DNA of 23,059 nt from Methanobacteriota archaeon (GTDB lineage Archaea > Thermoplasmatota > Thermoplasmata > RBG-16-68-12). This document shows, piece by piece, positions 1 to 6,962 of the stretch (the first letter of the stretch is position 1; each line of letters opens with the position of its first letter). The DNA is taken from assembly GCA_005878515.1 (NCBI GenBank), contig VBLZ01000101.1:1-23059 (forward strand), written 5' to 3'. Position numbers and translations under genes: made by a program. The notes beneath the pieces are model-generated. The model saw only the letters and a list, made by a program, of their open reading frames with translations, had not been told where the DNA came from and did not search any database.

Positions 1-1
1 C

Positions 2-196
2 CTCGGAGCGGCACTCTGGGCCTCCTCGGCGATCACGCGGAAGAACCTGATGAACGGCGCCATCGTGGCCGGTGTAATCAGCATCGTCCTGATCTACTTC
101 GGTGGTCGGGCCGGCCAGATCGGCGGCGTCGTCGGGATCCTCGGCGCGATCCTCGCCGCGGCAAAGCCGTATCTCCCCTGGTCCCGACACGACTGA
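2..196 (+). CDS. Small multi-pass membrane protein, upstream tandem copy (5' end outside window)
   Basis: This is the last 64 residues of a gene that begins before the window. The frame ends with TGA at 194-196. The translation runs from LGAALWASSAITRKN to KPYLPWSRHD. It matches the C-terminal 64 residues of the protein at 414-803 in 56 of 64 positions, so the two are tandem paralogues. The visible part holds about two and a half hydrophobic segments: the end of one helix, a glycine-rich helix in the middle, and a GGVVGILGAILAAA helix near the end. The C-terminus is short and basic (PWSRHD). I do not recognise the family and assign no function. The paralogy is seen directly; membrane location is inferred from hydrophobicity. 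Confidence 0.8.
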   Translation, partial: LGAALWASSAITRKNLMNGAIVAGVISIVLIYFGGRAGQIGGVVGILGAILAAAKPYLPWSRHD

Positions 197-413
197 GCCG
201 ACCGTTTCGGCTTGCCGTTCGAAGCTCCCAGCGGAGCCCTTCCCCTTTTTGGATTGTTTTCTCTTCCTAGCTTTCGTTGATTCGCCGTGCGCCGCCCAGG
301 GCGAACACCGCGAAATCACCCCGAAACCGGGCCTATTTTGGTGTTTGATTCTCACCGCGTGCCACCCGGGTCGGAACCCATATCACCTGGATGGCGGGTG
401 GGCTGCCGAAGCC
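197..413. other. Intergenic spacer between the tandem membrane-protein genes
   Basis: No credible gene is visible. The stretch at about 244-282 is T-rich (runs such as CCTTTTTGG and TTGTTTTCTCTTCC) and could serve as a transcription stop for the upstream copy, since archaeal termination commonly uses T-rich tracts. A weak TATA-like string (CCTATTTTGG, about 331-340) lies some 75 nt before the ATG at 414 and could drive the second copy with a leader of about 50 nt. Both readings are inference. Confidence 0.35.
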
Positions 414-803
414 ATGACCCAAAGCTACGAGACAGGAAAAGCCATGGTCGAACTCGGCGCGAAGCAGCCGCACGAGCTGCTCCTCATGCTGGGCGGCGTC
501 TTGGCGATCCTCCTGTCGGTGGCGATCTATGGGATCCAGGCGGCGAACCAGGGAATTCAGCCGAGCCAGTATGGCGCGGTCGCGACGACGGTAGTCATCA
601 ACGTCGTCCTCGGCGGAGCTCTCTGGGCGTCCGCGGCGATTACGCGGAAGAATCTGATGAACGGAGCAATCGTGGCCGGCGTGATCAGCATCATCCTGAT
701 CTACTTCGGAGGCCAGCCTGGCACGATCGGCGGCGTCGTCGGGATTCTCGGCGCGATCCTCGCCGCGGCAAAGCCGTACATGCCCTGGTCCCGCCGCGAC
801 TAG
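414..803 (+). CDS. Small four-helix membrane protein, downstream tandem copy
   Basis: A 129-residue protein with four predicted membrane segments, at about residues 21-41, 54-76, 82-98 and 103-119, and a basic C-terminus (PWSRRD). The third and fourth segments are glycine-rich (NGAIVAGVISIILIYFGG, then GTIGGVVGILGAILAAA). The ATG at 414 is chosen because the open frame upstream of it reads through spacer DNA with no hydrophobic pattern and no match to the other copy. A second ATG at 444 would remove ten polar residues and is possible. The partial gene at 2-196 is a close paralogue (56 of 64 C-terminal residues identical), so this is a recent duplication or one kept similar by gene conversion. 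No family is recognised; the function is unknown. Confidence 0.75.
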   Translation: MTQSYETGKAMVELGAKQPHELLLMLGGVLAILLSVAIYGIQAANQGIQPSQYGAVATTVVINVVLGGALWASAAITRKNLMNGAIVAGVISIILIYFGGQPGTIGGVVGILGAILAAAKPYMPWSRRD

Positions 804-825
804 GCCACCGGAAACCTCCCGTTCA

Positions 826-845
826 CGCCGCGCGCACGCGCGGCG
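826..845. terminator. Perfect GC inverted repeat between convergent genes
   Basis: CGCCGCGCG and CGCGCGGCG are perfect reverse complements separated by CA, so RNA from either strand could form an eight-base-pair stem with a four-base loop. It lies 23 bp after the TAG of the membrane protein (803) and 93 bp before the converging end of the DUF504 gene (938). That position fits a bidirectional 3'-end signal. There is no T-tract after it, so classical intrinsic termination is not supported, and termination is inferred from position only. Confidence 0.4.
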
Positions 846-937
846 CATTCCCCTTCGTCGAGATGAAATGCGGAAGGGCATCCTCGAACGGAGGAACACT
901 GGCCTTGGCCGGAATCTGGCCCGCGAAGCCGAGCGAC

Positions 938-1171
938 CTATCTTTCGAAGAGAGTTTCACCTCCGCATTCAATCTTTTCAATCTTGTAGTAAGGAAGACG
1001 ACCCGTCCGCGTAGCGAAATAGCGACGCTCGAGCTCCTCGATTTCCGATCCGCGGATCGTCCGATTCCCTCCCGGCCGGGTCCGGTCCCGATAGACGACG
1101 ACCGTGTCGGCGAGGCGACTCGGCTGTCTCCAGCGCAGTTCGTTCAAGATCTCCCGCGCGGTCCGAGGCAT
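938..1171 (-). CDS. DUF504 (UPF0248) family protein
   Basis: A 77-residue minus-strand protein with the hallmarks of the archaeal DUF504/UPF0248 family: an N-terminal AREILNELRWR block, a basic middle, an IRGSEIEELERRYF helix, and the ending LPYYKIEKIECGGETLFER, which matches the family's usual 'IPYHRI..I...GE.I.ER' C-terminus. The length equals the usual 70-80 residues. The ATG at 1169-1171 is chosen because it puts the family's first block four residues from the start. The open frame continues far upstream on this strand, but only as a shadow of gatD. It is divergent from gatD with 78 bp between the starts. The molecular role of DUF504 is poorly defined, and a nucleic-acid-related role is often guessed from its basic character. 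Family call is firm; function is unknown. Confidence 0.85.
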   Translation of the reverse strand: MPRTAREILNELRWRQPSRLADTVVVYRDRTRPGGNRTIRGSEIEELERRYFATRTGRLPYYKIEKIECGGETLFER

Positions 1172-1219
1172 CGCGAGGCGCCATCGCGTGCCGAGGTCTT
1201 CGCTTTCGCGGCACAAAAA

Positions 1220-1227
1220 CCATATCG
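1220..1227 (+). promoter_or_regulatory. TATA-like box for gatD
   Basis: The string CCATATCG follows an A-rich stretch (CACAAAAA). Its centre is about 27 nt before the gatD ATG at 1250, the normal archaeal TATA-to-start-site distance. No Shine-Dalgarno precedes the ATG, so a leaderless gatD transcript is predicted. Inferred from position and composition. Confidence 0.5.
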
Positions 1228-1249
1228 GGCCGATCGGTTGCGAGGGCCC

Positions 1250-2554
1250 ATGGACTACCCTCCCCGCGTCCGAGCCGTCCTGGACCGGGCGAAAGCCGAC
1301 CAAGGCGACACGGTCCTGGTCGTTGCGAAGGGCGAACGGTACGAAGGCACGCTCATGCCGCATCACGGGTTCAGCGGCGAGGACATCTTGACGGTCAAGC
1401 TGCCGAACGGATACAACATCGGCATCGCCGTGGCGGATATCGAGTCCGTCGACGTGACCGCCAAGCATTCTCCGGCCTCGATCGAGCGGCGGCTTCCGCC
1501 TCCGACGAAGGCCAAACCGACGGTCGCGGTGCTCGGCACGGGCGGAACGATCGCGTCCTACGTTGACTACCGCACCGGCGCGGTCCATCCCGCGGTAACC
1601 GCGGAGGAACTCGTGTTCAGCGTGCCGGAGCTCCTCGACATCTGCAACGTCCGGGCCCGCGTGATCTACAGCATTTACAGCGAAAACCTGAAGCCGGAGA
1701 ACTGGCAGCATCTGGCCCGCGAGACCGGAAAGGAACTGAACGGCGGCGCCACCGGCGTCCTCATCCCGCACGGGACGGACACGCTCCACTTCACGACGGC
1801 GGCCCTGTCGTTCATGCTGCGGGATCTCACCGGACCCGTCGTCGTGGTGGGCGCGCAGCGGTCGAGCGATCGGCCGTCCTCGGATGCGGCCCTGAACCTG
1901 ATCAGCGCGGCCCGGGTCGGGATCGCGAACCTCGGCGAAGTCGTGGCGGTCATGCATGGGGAGACGAGCGACACGTTTGGCGAGATTCACCGCGGTACGA
2001 AGGTCCGCAAAATGCATTCCTCCCGGAGGGATGCATTCCGTTCCTTGAACGCGACTCCGCTGGGTCGCGTCCTCCCGGATGGCACCGTCGATCTCTCGGA
2101 GCGCGCATTGCCTCGCGCCCGCGGCCCCACGAAAGTGGACGAAGCCCTGGACACGAACGTCGCCCTGGTCGACTTTTATCCCGGTCAACGACCGACGGAG
2201 CTCGAGGCGATCCTTCAGGGGCGGCACGGCGTCGTGATCGCGGGGACCGGGCTGGGTCATGTTTCCGAGGACCTGATTCCGGTCCTCCATCGCGCGACCC
2301 GGGACGACGTGGCCGTCGTCATGACGACGCAAACCCTCCAGGGGCGCGTCGGCATGCGCGTCTACGATACGGGCCGGGACCTGTTGAAGGCGGGAGTCAT
2401 CGAGGGTCAAGACATGACGCCGGAAACGGCCTACGTGAAGCTCATGTGGGTCCTCGGCCACACGCGCGAGCATCCGGAGGTCGCGCGGGCGATGGAGACG
2501 AACGTGGCCGGAGAAATCAATCCGAGGATCGGCCTCGACGAGTTCGCCGAATGA
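1250..2554 (+). CDS. gatD: Glu-tRNA(Gln) amidotransferase subunit D (asparaginase-type glutaminase)
   Basis: GatD is the glutaminase subunit of the archaeal GatDE complex. It releases ammonia from glutamine or asparagine and passes it to GatE, which amidates Glu-tRNA(Gln) in the cytoplasm. The 434-residue length equals characterised GatD proteins (about 435). Residues 1-75 form the small N-terminal beta domain typical of GatD (GDTVLVVAKGERYEGTLMP). The type I asparaginase domain follows, with GTGGTIAS (Thr100), HGTDTLHF (Thr176, Asp177) and RKMHSSRRDAF (Lys254) supplying the expected catalytic residues. The ATG at 1250 gives the family N-terminus, and longer starts read into unrelated DNA. 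It is unusual that gatE is not adjacent: it begins 1.4 kb downstream, after three other genes. Very secure call. Confidence 0.97.
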   Translation: MDYPPRVRAVLDRAKADQGDTVLVVAKGERYEGTLMPHHGFSGEDILTVKLPNGYNIGIAVADIESVDVTAKHSPASIERRLPPPTKAKPTVAVLGTGGTIASYVDYRTGAVHPAVTAEELVFSVPELLDICNVRARVIYSIYSENLKPENWQHLARETGKELNGGATGVLIPHGTDTLHFTTAALSFMLRDLTGPVVVVGAQRSSDRPSSDAALNLISAARVGIANLGEVVAVMHGETSDTFGEIHRGTKVRKMHSSRRDAFRSLNATPLGRVLPDGTVDLSERALPRARGPTKVDEALDTNVALVDFYPGQRPTELEAILQGRHGVVIAGTGLGHVSEDLIPVLHRATRDDVAVVMTTQTLQGRVGMRVYDTGRDLLKAGVIEGQDMTPETAYVKLMWVLGHTREHPEVARAMETNVAGEINPRIGLDEFAE

Positions 2555-2611
2555 ATCGCGGGCCGCCAACGCTCGTTAACCTTATCCCGCGCACAGGGTT
2601 CGGCACGTCAG

Positions 2612-3073
2612 ATGAAGATCGACCAGGTTGGAGAGGTCGGCGTCGTCCTCACTGACGCGAACGAACCCGTCCTCCATGGCGGCGACCAAATCATCGGGTA
2701 TCGCTCGCTCAAGTACCTCATCTTCAAGCCCATCGCCCTTTCGAAGAAAACGCTCGTCGAGCAGCGGGAAGGCTGGGTCTGGCAGACTCGACGGCGACTC
2801 CTCCTGCTGGACATGGAATGGCTCGACCTGCCCGGCGGAAAGAAGGGGAAACGCTACCACGAGATTCCGCTCGAAGAGACGATCGACGTGGTTCCGAAGC
2901 GCAAGCGCGTCCTCCTCGTGACGCAGGACAAGGAGCACGGCCGGGTCGTCTTCGAGTTCCGGCCGTTCGGCGCGGCGTCTCGATTGCTCGCGTGGCTCAA
3001 GAAAGAGAAGGAGCACCGCCGGAAGCGAGAGGAAGGCACGTTGCGCTCTCCGTACCGGGAAGAGGATCGCTAG
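2612..3073 (+). CDS. Hypothetical protein, possible PH/GRAM-like fold
   Basis: A 153-residue soluble protein starting at ATG 2612, 57 bp after gatD. No family is recognised with certainty. The first 100 residues alternate short hydrophobic beta-like stretches (EVGVVLTD, KYLIFKPIALS, RRLLLLDMEWLDL, EIPLEETIDVVP, KRVLLVTQDK, RVVFEFRPF). They are followed by one amphipathic helix (AASRLLAWLKKEKEH) and a charged tail. A seven-strand sheet capped by a C-terminal helix is the layout of PH/GRAM-type domains, so that fold is a reasonable inference, but I see no diagnostic motif. It lies between gatD and gatE on the same strand. It ends convergently with the minus-strand gene at 3070-3372, and the stop codons share the palindrome CTAG. 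Confidence 0.7.
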   Translation: MKIDQVGEVGVVLTDANEPVLHGGDQIIGYRSLKYLIFKPIALSKKTLVEQREGWVWQTRRRLLLLDMEWLDLPGGKKGKRYHEIPLEETIDVVPKRKRVLLVTQDKEHGRVVFEFRPFGAASRLLAWLKKEKEHRRKREEGTLRSPYREEDR

Positions 3074-3372
3074 CGACCGGGCATCTGCTTCATCGGCTGG
3101 CTCGGAGGGGGCGATGGCGTCCGTTGAGGGGGTTGGATGGCCTGCACCTGCATCCGGAGGGCCGCCTGGGTCTCGCGGCGGGTCCGTTGCTTCCTCTTCA
3201 ACCGTCGAGTATAGAGGAGGGAGCCGATGAACGCGATAGCGAGGATGAACAACGCCCCCGCTTGGGCCGGAGGATCATTGCCGTAGAAGAGGCCGAGGAA
3301 TAGCAGGGCCAGAATCCAGAAGACGAGGTAGCCCGCGATCCTTCGCTTCGCGAAATCGAAGACCCGACCCAT
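3070..3372 (-). CDS. Small two-helix membrane protein with basic, proline-rich tail
   Basis: A 100-residue minus-strand protein. Two hydrophobic segments are clear, at residues 13-30 (AGYLVFWILALLFLGLFY) and 37-54 (AGALFILAIAFIGSLLY), joined by a short polar turn (GNDPPAQ). An arginine/lysine-rich stretch (RRLKRKQRTRRE, about 56-67) follows, and the tail is rich in proline and glutamine. By the positive-inside rule both termini should face the cytoplasm. The ATG at 3370-3372 is the only start that leaves the short basic pre-helix region intact. No family is recognised and no function is assigned. The TAG stop overlaps the TAG of the convergent gene at 2612-3073. Confidence 0.65.
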   Translation of the reverse strand: MGRVFDFAKRRIAGYLVFWILALLFLGLFYGNDPPAQAGALFILAIAFIGSLLYTRRLKRKQRTRRETQAALRMQVQAIQPPQRTPSPPPSQPMKQMPGR

Positions 3373-3481
3373 TCCGTCGTCCGCTCATCCGCCGAGGACA
3401 AGAAGCCATCGGTCCGGGTCGCGAGGATGAGACCATTCCAAAAGTACATCGCCCGCGAAGGCGTTTGTGAGGCGATTTCCC

Positions 3482-3931
3482 ATGTCCGCATTGGACGAGT
3501 ACGAAGGCATCTGGGACATGTTCGCGCAAATGCACCGCGAGACCCACGGCGAGAAGCACGTCCCGACCCGCGATTTCAATTGTTGCGGCGAGTACGCGGT
3601 CGCGATGGCGTTGCGCGCGGCGTCGACCTTGAGACCGGAATATCCGCACCATCTGCTGCTTCGGGTCGCGGCGATGCCCGAGCTCGACCGCGATTTCTAC
3701 GTGAAGAATCTCCTGTCCACCGATGGCGAACCGGAGCCGTCGGACCCCGAGCCGCTTCGCGAATATCGGGCGAGCCGGCGATATCACATCCTGTGGACCG
3801 AACTGAAGGAAGCTGCCGCGCGGATCGCGTCCCTCGAACAGGAGCTCGAACAGTCGGGAGCCCGAATTGCGCAACTGGAGGAGACGCTCCGGAAAGCGGG
3901 GGTCCCGGCCGAGGCGGCAGAGAAGGCTTAA
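3482..3931 (+). CDS. Hypothetical protein with C-terminal coiled coil
   Basis: A 149-residue protein. The start at ATG 3482 (MSALDEYEGIWDMF) is preferred over an ATG 15 bp upstream because it begins the structured region; either is possible. Residues 1-85 look globular and alpha-helical and hold a Cys-Cys pair (FNCCGEYAVAMALRAAS) and an aromatic/acidic segment. Residues 100-143 form a clear amphipathic heptad pattern (TELKEAAARIASLEQELE, then ARIAQLEETLRKAG), so a coiled coil mediating oligomerisation is likely. The gene ends 25 bp before gatE on the same strand and is probably co-transcribed with it. No known family is recognised. Confidence 0.7.
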   Translation: MSALDEYEGIWDMFAQMHRETHGEKHVPTRDFNCCGEYAVAMALRAASTLRPEYPHHLLLRVAAMPELDRDFYVKNLLSTDGEPEPSDPEPLREYRASRRYHILWTELKEAAARIASLEQELEQSGARIAQLEETLRKAGVPAEAAEKA

Positions 3932-3956
3932 TCCCGAGCCTGGGCTTGCTGAGCCG

Positions 3957-5843
3957 ATGGACTACCGTGCGCTCGGCCTGAAGGTCGGCCTGGAGATCCA
4001 CCAGCAGCTCGCGACCCACAAGCTGTTCTGCGAGGACGTCTCCGCCCTGGTCGACACGGCGGACGGCCAACGATTCCGCCGCCGGTTGCGCCCGACGCAG
4101 TCCGAGCTCGGAGAAGTCGACGCGGCGGCGCTCGAGGAAGCGAAGCGACGTCTCACGTTCGTGTACGAGGCCACCCCGAATTCCTGCCTGGTCGAAGCGG
4201 ACGAAGAGCCGCCCCATCCGCCCAACCCAGCGGCCCTCGACATTGCGCTCGAGATCGCGCTCCTGCTGAATGCAAGACCCGTGAGCGAAGTCGACTTCAT
4301 GCGGAAGATCGTGATCGACGGCTCGAACACCTCCGGCTTCCAGCGTTCCGCGCTCGTGGCCTTGGACGGGTGGCTCGAGACGAACGGGAAGCGGATCGGT
4401 GTCCCGACAATCCTCCTGGAAGAAGACGCCGCGCGGAAGCTCGGAGAGGCCGGGGACGAGGTCGTCTATCGGCTGGACCGCCTTGGGATTCCACTCGTCG
4501 AGCTGGCCACGACGCCGAACATCGAAACCCCGGACGAGGCGCGCGACGTCGCGCTGACGTTCGGGTCCCTCCTGCGCGCGACCCGCAAAGTGAAACGCGG
4601 GATCGGGACGATCCGGGAGGACCTCAACGTCTCCATCGAGGGGGGCGCGCGGATCGAGATCAAGGGAGTCCAAGAACTAAGAATGATTGCCACGTTCGTC
4701 GAGAGAGAGGTCGAGCGGCAAGTAATGCTCCTGGCCGCCGCGGCCGAGCTGAAGAAACGTAACATCCGTTCGGTGCCGACTGACGTCCGCGATGTGACCG
4801 CCGTCTTTCGCAAAACGGAGTCGAAGGTCGTCCGGACGGCCCTGAAAAAGGGCGGTGTGGTCCTCGGTTGGGCCCTTCCCGGCTTCGCGGGGTTGCTGAA
4901 AGGAAAGCTCGGCCCGGAGTTGGCGGCTCACGCTCGGATCGCGGGGGTCGCCGGAATCTTCCATTCCGATGAATTGCCCGGGTACGGAATCACGCAGTCG
5001 GAGTTAGACTCGGTTCGGAACGAGTTGGCGCTCGGTGCCTCGGATGCCTGCGTGGTCGTTGCGGAAGAGGAGACGAAAGCTCGGCGCGCGATTGACGAGA
5101 TGGGGCCTCGCACAACGGCTGCCCTCCACGGCGTCCCTCCCGAGACCCGGGAACCGCGCCCCGACGGGACGACGGCGTATGCCCGTCCGCTTCCCGGAAA
5201 AGCCAGAATGTATCCGGAGACGGACGTGCCGCCGATCCGCGTGACGGCGGAACGGCTCCGTCGGATCCGGGAGCACCTCCCGGAGAAGCCCGACGACACG
5301 ATTGCGCGGCTCGCCCGGGAATACAGGATTCACGAGCAGCAGGCTCGGCAACTCGTCCAAGAAGGGAGCGACGCCGCCTTCGAGGCCATTGCGCGCGAAT
5401 TCGGGGAGGCCAAGTTGGTGGCAACCGTCCTCCTCTACACGTTTGGCGAGCTTCGAAGAGAAGGATTCGACGTGGATGGAATTCCCGTCGATCACTTGCG
5501 AGAACTCTTCTCCTTGTTGAAAGCCGGACGGTTCGCGAAGGAAGCCGTGCCGGAAATCGTGCGCGAGATGGCGCGGACCCGCTCTCGTGCGTCGGAGGCG
5601 ACGGGAACTCTGGGCGTCACGCGAATGAGTCGCCAAGACCTCGAGTCAATCGTGGACGAGGCGTTGCGAGTATCCGAGGACCTGATCTCCTCCCGCGGAA
5701 ACGCCGCGGAGAAAGCCCTAATGGGTCAGGTGATGGAGCGGGTGCGTGGCCGTGCCGACGGCAAGCTCGTGAGCGAGGTCCTGCACGAGCGCCTCGAGGC
5801 GTTCGGCAAACAAACGGCGAAAGGGAAGAAGAAAAAAAGATAA
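3957..5843 (+). CDS. gatE: Glu-tRNA(Gln) amidotransferase subunit E
   Basis: GatE is the tRNA-binding kinase/amidotransferase subunit of the archaeal GatDE complex: it phosphorylates the Glu on Glu-tRNA(Gln) and replaces the phosphate with ammonia from GatD. The 628-residue length matches the family (about 620). The N-terminus MDYRALGLKVGLEIHQQL is the GatB/GatE signature. Further markers are FMRKIVIDGSNTSGFQRS, LEEDAARK, VELATTPNI, the GTIREDLNVSI motif and KGVQEL. Around residues 295-420 lies the AspRS-like insertion domain that separates GatE from bacterial GatB, including FHSDELPGYGIT. The C-terminal third is the helical/YqeY-like tRNA-binding region, ending in a lysine-rich tail (KGKKKKR). 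The ATG at 3957 gives the canonical N-terminus. Very secure. Confidence 0.97.
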   Translation: MDYRALGLKVGLEIHQQLATHKLFCEDVSALVDTADGQRFRRRLRPTQSELGEVDAAALEEAKRRLTFVYEATPNSCLVEADEEPPHPPNPAALDIALEIALLLNARPVSEVDFMRKIVIDGSNTSGFQRSALVALDGWLETNGKRIGVPTILLEEDAARKLGEAGDEVVYRLDRLGIPLVELATTPNIETPDEARDVALTFGSLLRATRKVKRGIGTIREDLNVSIEGGARIEIKGVQELRMIATFVEREVERQVMLLAAAAELKKRNIRSVPTDVRDVTAVFRKTESKVVRTALKKGGVVLGWALPGFAGLLKGKLGPELAAHARIAGVAGIFHSDELPGYGITQSELDSVRNELALGASDACVVVAEEETKARRAIDEMGPRTTAALHGVPPETREPRPDGTTAYARPLPGKARMYPETDVPPIRVTAERLRRIREHLPEKPDDTIARLAREYRIHEQQARQLVQEGSDAAFEAIAREFGEAKLVATVLLYTFGELRREGFDVDGIPVDHLRELFSLLKAGRFAKEAVPEIVREMARTRSRASEATGTLGVTRMSRQDLESIVDEALRVSEDLISSRGNAAEKALMGQVMERVRGRADGKLVSEVLHERLEAFGKQTAKGKKKKR

Positions 5844-5863
5844 AGGCTCCACAACCGGGTCAG

Positions 5864-5883
5864 GCGCTGTCAATCATCAGCGC
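5864..5883. terminator. Hairpin downstream of gatE
   Basis: GCGCTG and CAGCGC are perfect reverse complements around an eight-base loop, 21 bp after the gatE stop. The element sits where gatE would converge with the candidate minus-strand microgene at 5877-5924 and overlaps the last codons of that frame. A 3'-end role is inferred from position; there is no T-tract. Confidence 0.3.
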
Positions 5884-5924
5884 TTGCCTTTCTTGGATTT
5901 CTTCGCGGTCTTTTTCGCTGCCAT
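5877..5924 (-). CDS. Candidate lysine-rich microprotein (15 residues)
   Basis: A minus-strand frame from ATG (5922-5924) to TGA (5877-5879) encodes MAAKKTAKKSKKGKR. Nine of the 15 residues are Lys or Arg, with no acidic residue. A Shine-Dalgarno-like GAGGAGGAG lies on the coding strand at 5937-5945, 12 nt before the ATG, slightly further than ideal. A TATA-like CGTTTAAG (minus strand, 5990-5997) sits a plausible distance further up. The composition resembles lysine-rich tails of DNA- or ribosome-binding proteins, and the start resembles MAAKKAKGDD inside the gene at 6963. The alternatives are a chance frame or the remnant of a lost gene's tail. Existence is unproven. Confidence 0.3.
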   Translation of the reverse strand: MAAKKTAKKSKKGKR

Positions 5925-6083
5925 GGTGGGGTCTAACTCCTCCTCGGGGCCAGGCCCCGGTTGATGCGATCAACGTGCATGTCTCGACTCTTAAACGTGC
6001 GCCCGGTATTCCGCAGTGCGCCGGTGTCCACGCCGCTTCCGAAACGTTAAGGCGATTCGGAGCATGCCGTCGCCGAAGGATCG

Positions 6084-6905
6084 ATGAAGGCCTTCATCTC
6101 AATCGACATGGAGGGAATCTGCGGCGTCGTCCGCGAGATAGAGACGGATCCGATCAAAGGCGGCGAAGCGTACCAACAGAGCCGACACCTGATGACCCAA
6201 GAGGCAAACGCCGCGATCGAGGGATGCGTCAAGGCGGGCGCCACGGACATCTTGATCGCAGATTCCCACTGGAACTTCGACAACCTGATTCCGGAAGAGC
6301 TGCACGAGGCGGCGACGCTCCTCCGGGGAACGCCGCGCGGCTTCTCGATGGTGGAGGCGCTCGACGCGTCCACGGACGCTGCGCTTTTCATCGGATATCA
6401 CGCGCGGGCCGGCACGCCGCGTGCAGTCCTCGATCACACATACAGTGGGACCGTCGCGGCGGTGCGAGTGAACGGCACGGAAGTCGGTGAGACCGGGATC
6501 AACGCGTACTTGGCAGGCCACCATGGAGTCCCCGTCGTCCTCGTCACCGGTGACCGGGCCTTGACCGCCGAGGCAAAGGCGCTCCTCCCGAACGTCCACA
6601 CGGTCGCGGTGAAGGACGCGACCGGGGCGACGTCGGCGAAGAATCTGCATCCGAAGAAGGCGCGGGAACTGATTCAGAGCGAAGCCGCAAAGGCGGTGCG
6701 AGACGCAAAGACGATCGCACCGCTGCGAGCGAAGACGCCGATTCAGATGGTTGTCGAGTTCCGTGGCACGTATGCGGCCGACCTTGCCGCGATGATTCCC
6801 TCTGTCCGACGCATCGGCGGATTGCGGTTTGAGTTCGAGGCGGATGCTTATCTCGAGGCATTCCGCACTTTCTATGCGGTGGTCACCATCGCCGGTGGCG
6901 AGTGA
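6084..6905 (+). CDS. M55-family zinc aminopeptidase (DppA-like D-aminopeptidase)
   Basis: A 273-residue protein of peptidase family M55, whose type member is Bacillus subtilis DppA, a D-amino-acid-specific, zinc-dependent aminopeptidase forming a decamer. The family landmarks appear in order: MKAFISIDMEGICG at the N-terminus with metal ligands Asp8 and Glu10, ADSHWN (His62), a GYHARAGTP block (His106), LDHTYSG (His118, matching the proposed nucleophile position), and GTEVGETGINAYLAG with the last acidic ligand (Glu133 or Glu136). The length matches DppA (274). The ATG at 6084 begins exactly at the conserved N-terminus, after the purine-rich GAAGGA. It is a single gene without peptide-transport neighbours, so a general role in recycling D-residue or other small peptides is only inferred. 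Family call is firm. Confidence 0.92.
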   Translation: MKAFISIDMEGICGVVREIETDPIKGGEAYQQSRHLMTQEANAAIEGCVKAGATDILIADSHWNFDNLIPEELHEAATLLRGTPRGFSMVEALDASTDAALFIGYHARAGTPRAVLDHTYSGTVAAVRVNGTEVGETGINAYLAGHHGVPVVLVTGDRALTAEAKALLPNVHTVAVKDATGATSAKNLHPKKARELIQSEAAKAVRDAKTIAPLRAKTPIQMVVEFRGTYAADLAAMIPSVRRIGGLRFEFEADAYLEAFRTFYAVVTIAGGE

Positions 6906-6934
6906 GTCGCGCCTCCAGATGACGCTGACAAATA

Positions 6935-6943
6935 CCTATATAG
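6935..6943 (+). promoter_or_regulatory. TATA box for the gene at 6963
   Basis: CCTATATAG is one of the best TATA boxes in the window, in a locally AT-rich stretch (ACAAATACCTATATAGTG). Its centre is about 24 nt before the ATG at 6963 and 45 nt before the ATG at 6984. Transcription would start at about 6963-6966, giving either a leaderless message or one with a leader of about 20 nt. Confidence 0.6.
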
Positions 6944-6962
6944 TGAGAGATTTCATTCGGCG

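Noticed and set aside
102..413. Open frame joining the spacer to the second membrane-protein copy
   Set aside because: Residues before ATG 414 are low-complexity and out of frame with the first copy, so it is neither a fusion nor a frameshifted single gene.
287..1249. Long open frame running into gatD from 287, giving a 755-residue protein
   Set aside because: High GC leaves stop-free frames. The first 321 residues are arginine/proline-rich shadow sequence that crosses the membrane-protein gene and the DUF504 gene; GatD homologues start at the ATG at 1250.
1172..2569. Long minus-strand frame opposite gatD, continuous with the DUF504 gene
   Set aside because: Its composition (Arg, Asp, His-rich) is the antisense shadow of gatD. 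Only the last 77 residues match a protein family.
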